A DNA stretch of 64,000 nucleotides from NCBI RefSeq assembly GCF_016307205.1, contig NZ_JAEIJD010000002.1:310001-374000 (forward strand), given 5' to 3'. The stretch comes from Pontibaca salina. GTDB taxonomy: Bacteria > Pseudomonadota > Alphaproteobacteria > Rhodobacterales > Rhodobacteraceae. A program made the position numbers and the translations under genes. Positions within the stretch are counted from its first letter, which is position 1; each line of letters starts with the position of its first letter. Below the pieces are notes generated by a model. It was given only the letters and a program-made list of their open reading frames with translations. It was not told the DNA's origin and searched no databases. Positions 59,155 through 64,000 of the stretch are shown here, in pieces.

Positions 59155-60462
59155 TCACAGCGGACGGATCTTGAGCCCGGTCACCCGGTTGCCCTCGCGC
59201 GCGATCACCTCGAAGCGGAAGCCGTGAAAAGAAAACACTTGGCCCACGGTCGGAATCATCTGTGCCTCGTGGATCACCAGTCCGGCGACGGTGTTTGCCT
59301 CATCATCGGGCAGGGCCCAGTCGGTGGCGCGGTTCAGATCCCGAATCGTTGTTGCGCCGTCGACCACGAACTCGCCGTCGTCGCTGCGGGAGATCGGCAA
59401 ATCGGAATCCGGATCGAATTCGTCAGTAATCTCTCCGACGATCTCCTCCAGAATGTCTTCCAGCGTGATCAGGCCTTGCAGACTGCCATATTCATCGACG
59501 ACCAGCGCGAAATGCGTCCGAGTGCGCAGAAATTGCCGCATCTGGTCGTCCAGTGTGGTGGTTTCAGGAACGAAATATGGTGGCACTGCAACGTCCGTGA
59601 TCCGAAACCGTTTCAGCGCCTCAAGCCCGTCGCCACCCGAGCTGATCTGGCGAAACATCGCGCGCAGCAGATCCTTGGCATGAACCACTCCGATGATGTT
59701 CTCGGGCTCGTTTCGATAGACCGGCAGGCGGGTGTGCGGACTTTCCATACATTGTTGCAGGATCGCGTCGGGGGCATCGTCGGCGTCGATCATCTGGATA
59801 CCCGAGCGATGCAGCATGACCTCTTCGACCGTACGCTCGTCAAGATCCAGCGCGCCCAAGATGCGGTCGCGGTCTTCCTTTTCCACGACGCCTTCGGAAT
59901 GGCCCAGATGCAACGCGCCGGCGATTTCCTCGCGCACGGCAAGGATCTGGCTGTCAGGATCCACCGGCACCCCGAACAGCCGCAACAGCGCACGCACCAA
60001 GCTGCCGACTGCGCCAACGACCGGGGCAAAGATCATGATTACCACGCCGATGACCGGTGCAACGGCAGAGGCCGCCTTTTCTGAGTTTATGATCGCATAG
60101 GTTTTAGGCAGCACTTCGGCAAAAATCAGCACCAGAAGCGTCATCAGCAATGTCGCTAGGGCCACGCCACTTTCACCAAATAACCGCGTAAACAGCGCTG
60201 TGGCCAGCGCTGTGGCCAAGATATTCACAAGATTGTTCCCAAGCAGGACCGATCCGATGAGGCGCTCATTGTCTTCGGTGATTTGCAAGGCTTTCTTCGC
60301 GCCGCCCGAGCCCTTGTCGGCCTGCGAGCGCAGCTTGCCCCGCGACGCCGCTGTCAGCGCCGTTTCCGAGCCCGAAAAAAATGCCGACAGGACCAGCAGC
60401 AGCGCAATTGCCACGCAAGTAATCCAGAATGCGCCATCCAGCGCTAAGTTACCTGTGTCCAT
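59155..60462 (-). CDS. CNNM/CorC-type transporter with CBS domains (HlyC/CorC family)
   Basis: A 435-residue inner-membrane protein. The N-terminal CNNM region (about 1-190) has several helices, for example ITCVAIALLLVLSAFFSGSE and VALATLLMTLLVLIFAEVLP with KTYAI. A CBS pair follows (about 205-330, MLHRSGIQMIDADDAPDAIL and LVVDEYGSLQGLITLEDILE with EIVGEI), then the CorC-associated C-terminal domain (VDGATTIRDLNRATDWALPD, AQMIPTVGQVFSFHGFRFEV). Such proteins are linked to magnesium or cobalt homeostasis, but the activity is family-level only. It lies 52 bp upstream of xerD's end on the same strand. Confidence 0.92.
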   Translation of the reverse strand: MDTGNLALDGAFWITCVAIALLLVLSAFFSGSETALTAASRGKLRSQADKGSGGAKKALQITEDNERLIGSVLLGNNLVNILATALATALFTRLFGESGVALATLLMTLLVLIFAEVLPKTYAIINSEKAASAVAPVIGVVIMIFAPVVGAVGSLVRALLRLFGVPVDPDSQILAVREEIAGALHLGHSEGVVEKEDRDRILGALDLDERTVEEVMLHRSGIQMIDADDAPDAILQQCMESPHTRLPVYRNEPENIIGVVHAKDLLRAMFRQISSGGDGLEALKRFRITDVAVPPYFVPETTTLDDQMRQFLRTRTHFALVVDEYGSLQGLITLEDILEEIVGEITDEFDPDSDLPISRSDDGEFVVDGATTIRDLNRATDWALPDDEANTVAGLVIHEAQMIPTVGQVFSFHGFRFEVIAREGNRVTGLKIRPL

Positions 60463-60514
60463 GATGTTCTGTCATGTTTTTTCGTACCGTCAGGTTATGA
60501 GACCACCAAAGCCG

Positions 60515-61474
60515 TCAATCAACCCGGCCACCTTTGGGATGGGCCAATGGGTGATGTTTCAGCACCAGTTCATTCAGTCGCGCGTCCAGCACATGAGTGT
60601 AGATTTCGGTCGTCGCCAGATCGGCATGGCCCAGCAGCGTCTGAATTGCACGCAGATCGGCACCATTGGCCAAGAGATGCGTGGCAAAAGCATGGCGCAG
60701 CGTGTGCGGGGTGACCTTGGCCGGCGCTACCCCGCCGGTTACCGCCATGGCCTTGATCAAAAGATAAAAGTGATGGCGCGTCAGGTGCCCGCTTTTGCCG
60801 CGTGAGGGGAACAGGAACCGTGACAGGGCCGCGCCTTTCTGCTCGCGCAGCGCTTCGGCGCCGTCACGTGCAACCAGCCAGTCGGCCAGCGCCGCACGCG
60901 CCGGTGGCGACAGGGGCACCATGCGCTCTTTGCCGCCCTTACCGCTGATCAGCAACATGCGCGGGTCGCCCCGTGCAGCGCCGACTGGCAGGCCAACCAG
61001 TTCCGACACCCGCATGCCGGTGGCATAAAGCAGCTCGATCAGGCAGGTGTTGCGCAGCCGATCATTGGCACTGCGTCCGGTGACCCGAGCGGCCTCCAGC
61101 AAGCGCTCGACCTCGGTCAGATCAAGCGTTCTGGGCAGGCGTTTATCGCGCCCCGGTCCGGAAATCTGGATCGCCGGATTATCTACGCGCCAGCCTTCTT
61201 CGAATGCAAAACGGTAAATCTGTTTGATCGCCGACAGCCGGCGCGCGCGGGTCGATTTTGCCAATCCCTGAGCATCGCAGTCGATGAGATAGGATTCGAC
61301 CGTGCTCTGATTTACTTGCGCAAAACTGCTCTCCCTACGGGCGAGCCATCCCGAAAAATCTTTCAGATCACGGCCATAGGCCAGCAATGTGTTGGTTGCC
61401 GCGCCCAGTTCCGCAGCTTGCGCTTCGAGGAATGTCGCGATCCAGCTATCGTCCTGTACCGGTGCAGTGCTCAT
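60515..61474 (-). CDS. xerD: Tyrosine recombinase XerD
   Basis: Resolves chromosome dimers with XerC at dif. The 319-residue protein has an N-terminal SAM-like domain (about 1-105, with YGRDLKDFSGWL) and a catalytic domain with all five key residues: Arg in YATGMRVSELVGLP, Lys in LISGKGGKERMVPL, His-X2-Arg in TPHTLRHAFATHLLANGA, His in LLGHADLATTEIY and the nucleophile Tyr in TEIYTHV. The housekeeping recombinase is favoured over an integrase because of its length and conserved neighbours. Its start overlaps the next gene upstream by 4 bp. Confidence 0.92.
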   Translation of the reverse strand: MSTAPVQDDSWIATFLEAQAAELGAATNTLLAYGRDLKDFSGWLARRESSFAQVNQSTVESYLIDCDAQGLAKSTRARRLSAIKQIYRFAFEEGWRVDNPAIQISGPGRDKRLPRTLDLTEVERLLEAARVTGRSANDRLRNTCLIELLYATGMRVSELVGLPVGAARGDPRMLLISGKGGKERMVPLSPPARAALADWLVARDGAEALREQKGAALSRFLFPSRGKSGHLTRHHFYLLIKAMAVTGGVAPAKVTPHTLRHAFATHLLANGADLRAIQTLLGHADLATTEIYTHVLDARLNELVLKHHPLAHPKGGRVD

Positions 61475-62997
61475 GGAACGCGCTCCAGCAGCATCAGTTG
61501 CAATGCCGCGCGGCGTGCGGTGTCTTCAAGGTTGACGGTGCGCAACGTCGCCAGCGCGCCGGTGATCGCATCAGGATTGCCATGCGCGCCGGTGTTGAAC
61601 AGCACGATGGTGCGCAGAATCACTTCGCCCAACTGGCCCCGGTCAAGTGCCCGCCGCAGGTCGTCGGGGGGCGCTTCGCCCCGAGCAAACCCATCGGCAA
61701 TGGCCTGCGCCATGGTGCCCGGCGCCGCAATGCCGCCTGCTGTACCTTGTGCGACCGCTGCCAGAAACGCGGTTTCAGGCGTTTTATAGGGGGGCTTGTG
61801 CGAAGCCTCTTCATAGGCTGGGCCGAGCAACTGAATGCGCCATGCAAGCATCTGGGCCTTCGGGTCCGTCAAGTCCTGCTGGGCCAGACGTTCGGCAAAA
61901 AGCGTGGCAAAGGGCACTTCTAGCCGGATGTCGCGCATCGCATCCCAGACCAAGGGAAGCGAATTCGCAATTGCTTTGTCGTCGCCTTCGTTAAGTGCGG
62001 CTTCGAAACTCTGTACCGCCGCCACCCGTGTCCAGACACCGCCCGACGCAGCTGGCTGTCGCTCCGTATAAAGACCCAGCAACTGGTTGGGCGACAGCGC
62101 GCCGATTCGCGCCAGTCTTTCGGCCGCTTCGATCTGCGCTTTCCAACCGGCCACATCGCGTAGATCGGCGGTGGCAAAAGCGCGGGGCAGGTCGGATGTG
62201 GGCAGGCGTTCACCAATCGTCTCAAACAGGCGAAAGGTCAGCGGGTCGGGATCGCGAGGCACCGGCATGGGCGCCGCATCTTCGAACAGGTCTGGATGAA
62301 GAAACCAGTCTAGCAAATCCAGCTGTGCATTAGGCAGCAGCTCTAGCGCACGGGCGGTTTCCAGGATTAGCGCTGCAGTTTGCCAGTCATTGCCGCGTGC
62401 GGCGCAGAAGATGCGCGCCGGCAATCCGGGAGCCAGAGCAGGCTTTTCGGTCAGAACGGCGCAGCTTTTATCCTCGTCCCCCGTAAGCAAACTGGTGTCA
62501 AACCAGCGGGCGAACCGGGCGGCTGATTTATCGGCGCCGACGGATTGCACCAGTTCGCGTGCCGCATCGACCGCACCTAGATCAATCAGCCGGTCAAGCC
62601 GGGCCAGCAAGAGCCGTTCCGCATCCTTGGCGGCGGCGGGCGGATTTGACTCGGTCAGCAGCAACGTGAACAGCAGCCTCTGCATCGCGGTAAAATCGCG
62701 AACCGGTGCCGTAGCGATCCACCGGGTCAATTTCATGACATCGCTGCCCGTCCACAAGTCGGGTGGCAGACCGGTGGACGAGGGGGGAACAAGGCCGACC
62801 GGCTGAATCGACGAACCCAGCGGGCTGACTCGGACTTCGGGCTCACGGCCTGAGGTGCTGACCGGCGGTTCCAGAAGGACCGGACCGGAATATTCCGCCA
62901 TTTCAGGATCTTTCAGCCAATCAATGGCTGACAGCGGTTGCTCTGCCGCCACAGTCAGCGGCATCAGCACGGCCAAAAGTGCCGCCTTATTGCGCAT
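61471..62997 (-). CDS. Exported helical protein of unknown function
   Basis: A 508-residue protein with a signal peptide (MRNKAALLAVLMPLTVAAEQ), a Pro-rich linker (about 40-80, LEPPVSTSGREPEVRVSPLG) and a long Ala/Leu-rich alpha-helical body that may be built of TPR-like pairs (for example LARLDRLIDLGAVDAARELV). Two cysteines occur near 177 and 196. I do not recognise a named family. It overlaps xerD by 4 bp and the small membrane protein gene by 11 bp, so the three are one unit. The order small protein, this gene, xerD, divergent aroK-aroB is, as I recall, conserved in this order. Confidence 0.8.
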   Translation of the reverse strand: MRNKAALLAVLMPLTVAAEQPLSAIDWLKDPEMAEYSGPVLLEPPVSTSGREPEVRVSPLGSSIQPVGLVPPSSTGLPPDLWTGSDVMKLTRWIATAPVRDFTAMQRLLFTLLLTESNPPAAAKDAERLLLARLDRLIDLGAVDAARELVQSVGADKSAARFARWFDTSLLTGDEDKSCAVLTEKPALAPGLPARIFCAARGNDWQTAALILETARALELLPNAQLDLLDWFLHPDLFEDAAPMPVPRDPDPLTFRLFETIGERLPTSDLPRAFATADLRDVAGWKAQIEAAERLARIGALSPNQLLGLYTERQPAASGGVWTRVAAVQSFEAALNEGDDKAIANSLPLVWDAMRDIRLEVPFATLFAERLAQQDLTDPKAQMLAWRIQLLGPAYEEASHKPPYKTPETAFLAAVAQGTAGGIAAPGTMAQAIADGFARGEAPPDDLRRALDRGQLGEVILRTIVLFNTGAHGNPDAITGALATLRTVNLEDTARRAALQLMLLERVP

Positions 62998-63136
62998 CCA
63001 GCGTCACCGGTTGGCGTATCTCGGATTGCGGTGCGTCGAAATCAACGCCGAACCACGGCCCGAGATAGACATAAGCTACGACACCGATACCTATAAGAAT
63101 GATCAAATAGATCAGGAATTTGAAGATTTTGCTCAT
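62987..63136 (-). CDS. Small single-span membrane protein
   Basis: A 49-residue protein, MSKIFKFLIYLIILIGIGVV followed by AYVYLGPWFGVDFDAP and a polar tail. It has one membrane helix (about residues 6-28). The start at 63136 is preferred over an upstream ATG at 63172 because the membrane helix then sits at the N-terminus. It overlaps the 508-residue gene by 11 bp, so they are coupled. Function unknown; its conserved position suggests a real gene. Confidence 0.65.
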   Translation of the reverse strand: MSKIFKFLIYLIILIGIGVVAYVYLGPWFGVDFDAPQSEIRQPVTLDAQ

Positions 63137-63204
63137 GTGGCCCTCACTGCCCGCTGCCGCGTTTTTGCGCAACTTGTATATGGCCTTTTGTGCATTATCA
63201 CGTC

Positions 63205-63813
63205 ATGCAAGACAACATGTGCGAGACAGAACAAAACAGCGACCGGAGCGCGGCAGCATCACCGCCGGGCAGGTTGAAAAAAACGGTTGTCATGGTCGGC
63301 ATGATGGGGGCGGGCAAAACTGCGGTAGGCCGGGCCTTGGCCGCCCGTTTGGATGTGCCGTTTCTGGACAGCGATGCCGAGATCGAGGTTGCTGCTAACC
63401 GGACGATTCCCGAAATTTTCGCCAATGAAGGCGAGGCGTTCTTTCGCGACAAGGAAAGCCGGGTGATCGCGCGGCTTTTGCAGCGCCCCCAGCATGGGGT
63501 TTTATCCACCGGCGGCGGCGCGTTCCTGAGCGCGACCAACCGGCAGATGATCTCGCTTTATGGGGTGTCGGTCTGGCTGCAGGCGGATCTTGAGGTGCTA
63601 TGGAATCGGGTGCGCCATCGCGATACCCGCCCGTTGCTGCGCACCGCTGATCCGCGCGCGACGCTGGCCGCGCTTTACGATTCTCGCGTGCCGCTTTATG
63701 CCAAGGCTGATCTGGCGGTGAACTCGGATGGACAGGCCGCGATCGAAGACATGGTTGACCGGGTGCTGGCGGCGCTGGCCGCGCGCCCCGATGTGCTGGA
63801 GCCGCAGGGATGA
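63205..63813 (+). CDS. aroK: Shikimate kinase
   Basis: Phosphorylates shikimate at O3 in the pathway to chorismate, which feeds trpE in this window. The 202-residue protein has the Walker A loop MVGMMGAGKTAVGRALAARL, the shikimate-binding DSDAEIE and EAFFRDKESRVI, STGGGAFLS, and the LID region RHRDTRPLLRT. The N-terminal ~30 residues are a variable extension, so the start is uncertain; ATG codons at 63205 and 63217 and a GTG at 63190 are all possible, none with a clear ribosome site. The stop overlaps aroB by 4 bp, a standard aroKB pair. Confidence 0.95.
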   Translation: MQDNMCETEQNSDRSAAASPPGRLKKTVVMVGMMGAGKTAVGRALAARLDVPFLDSDAEIEVAANRTIPEIFANEGEAFFRDKESRVIARLLQRPQHGVLSTGGGAFLSATNRQMISLYGVSVWLQADLEVLWNRVRHRDTRPLLRTADPRATLAALYDSRVPLYAKADLAVNSDGQAAIEDMVDRVLAALAARPDVLEPQG

Positions 63814-64000
63814 GACAAACCGTACATGTGCCGTTGGGCGCACGCGCCTATGACGTAGAAATCGGCCCCGGCCTGATCGGGAAAGCGGGCGCTTTCATCG
63901 CGCCGCTGCTGACTCGTCGGCGCGTGACGGTCCTGACTGATGAAACCGTGGCCGCGCTGCATCTGGAGTCTTTGCGCGCCGGGTTGGCGCGCGCGGATAT
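63810..64000 (+). CDS. aroB: 3-dehydroquinate synthase (5' part only)
   Basis: Only the first 63 residues are present before the window ends. They read MRQTVHVPLGARAYDVEIGP, then GLIGKAGAFIAPLLTRRRVT and VLTDETVAALHL, the N-terminal NAD-binding strand pattern of AroB. Overlap with the aroK stop (ATGA) supports the call. AroB makes 3-dehydroquinate from DAHP. Confidence 0.93.
   Translation, partial: MRQTVHVPLGARAYDVEIGPGLIGKAGAFIAPLLTRRRVTVLTDETVAALHLESLRAGLARAD

Noticed and set aside
60515-61474. Phage or island integrase
   Set aside because: The tyrosine recombinase has XerD length, conserved neighbours and no attachment-site repeats or mobile genes nearby.

Overview
The window is a chromosomal segment of an alphaproteobacterium of the order Rhodobacterales (Roseobacter/Rhodobacteraceae type). 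The evidence is the high G+C coding sequence, the clustering of trp, mo and lexA genes with comEC, a B12-dependent class II ribonucleotide reductase, a GTTC-N7-GTTC LexA operator of the alphaproteobacterial type, an Usg protein next to gyrA, and protein sequences that read like roseobacter orthologues. I saw no rRNA, CRISPR array, prophage or intact insertion sequence. There is one tRNA, tRNA-Pro(TGG). The genus cannot be fixed from the sequence alone.

Layout: 1-2.7 kb holds the 5' end of a periplasmic amino-acid-type binding protein, a PQQ-type sugar dehydrogenase, a small lipoprotein and sufE. From 2.8 to 5.6 kb are gltA and gltX, then comEC on the plus strand facing lexA. From 16.3 down to 7.7 kb a long minus-strand run carries ppiD, trpE, a decayed yibQ-like remnant, trpG, trpD, trpC, moaC, moeA and lexA; most junctions overlap by 4 bp, and lexA has its own SOS operator. 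From 16.4 to 20.5 kb are gpt, fabI, pdxH, a two-domain cold-shock protein, a DUF192 protein, tRNA-Pro and a small lipoprotein. nrdJ follows at 21-24.7 kb, then an AraC-family regulator.

The clearest accessory region is 26.8-33.5 kb. It encodes a short (569 aa), locally AT-rich BapA/LapA-like surface protein followed by a complete dedicated type I secretion system: a LapB-like ATPase, an HlyD-family adaptor and a lipoprotein TolC-family outer-membrane channel. A long imperfect stem-loop separates the cargo gene from the exporter genes. Gene-poor flanks of about 0.6 kb lie on both sides.

From 34 to 40.2 kb are gdhA, acnA, a DUF1223 thioredoxin-fold protein and a lipid A-type acyltransferase. 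At 40.5-43.8 kb three overlapping genes encode a small exported molybdopterin-domain-like protein, a membrane histidine kinase and a LuxR-type response regulator, probably one signalling module. From 44 to 48.4 kb are an FrnE-like DsbA-family protein, an acyl-CoA synthetase, a CsbD-like small protein and a YejA-like solute-binding protein. A candidate sRNA with promoter and terminator lies at 48.48-48.59 kb.

The last 15 kb is mostly housekeeping: 3-hydroxybutyrate dehydrogenase, a DUF502 membrane protein, a ThiE-like protein, a TrmJ-like methyltransferase, heme A synthase, an M32 carboxypeptidase, gyrA, usg, a MarR regulator, a CorC-type CBS protein, xerD, two conserved unknowns, aroK and the start of aroB. 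The most interesting unexplained items are the mini-BapA type I secretion locus, the candidate sRNA, the three-gene signalling module, the yibQ remnant inside the trp operon, and an acyltransferase whose usual catalytic acidic residue is replaced by isoleucine.
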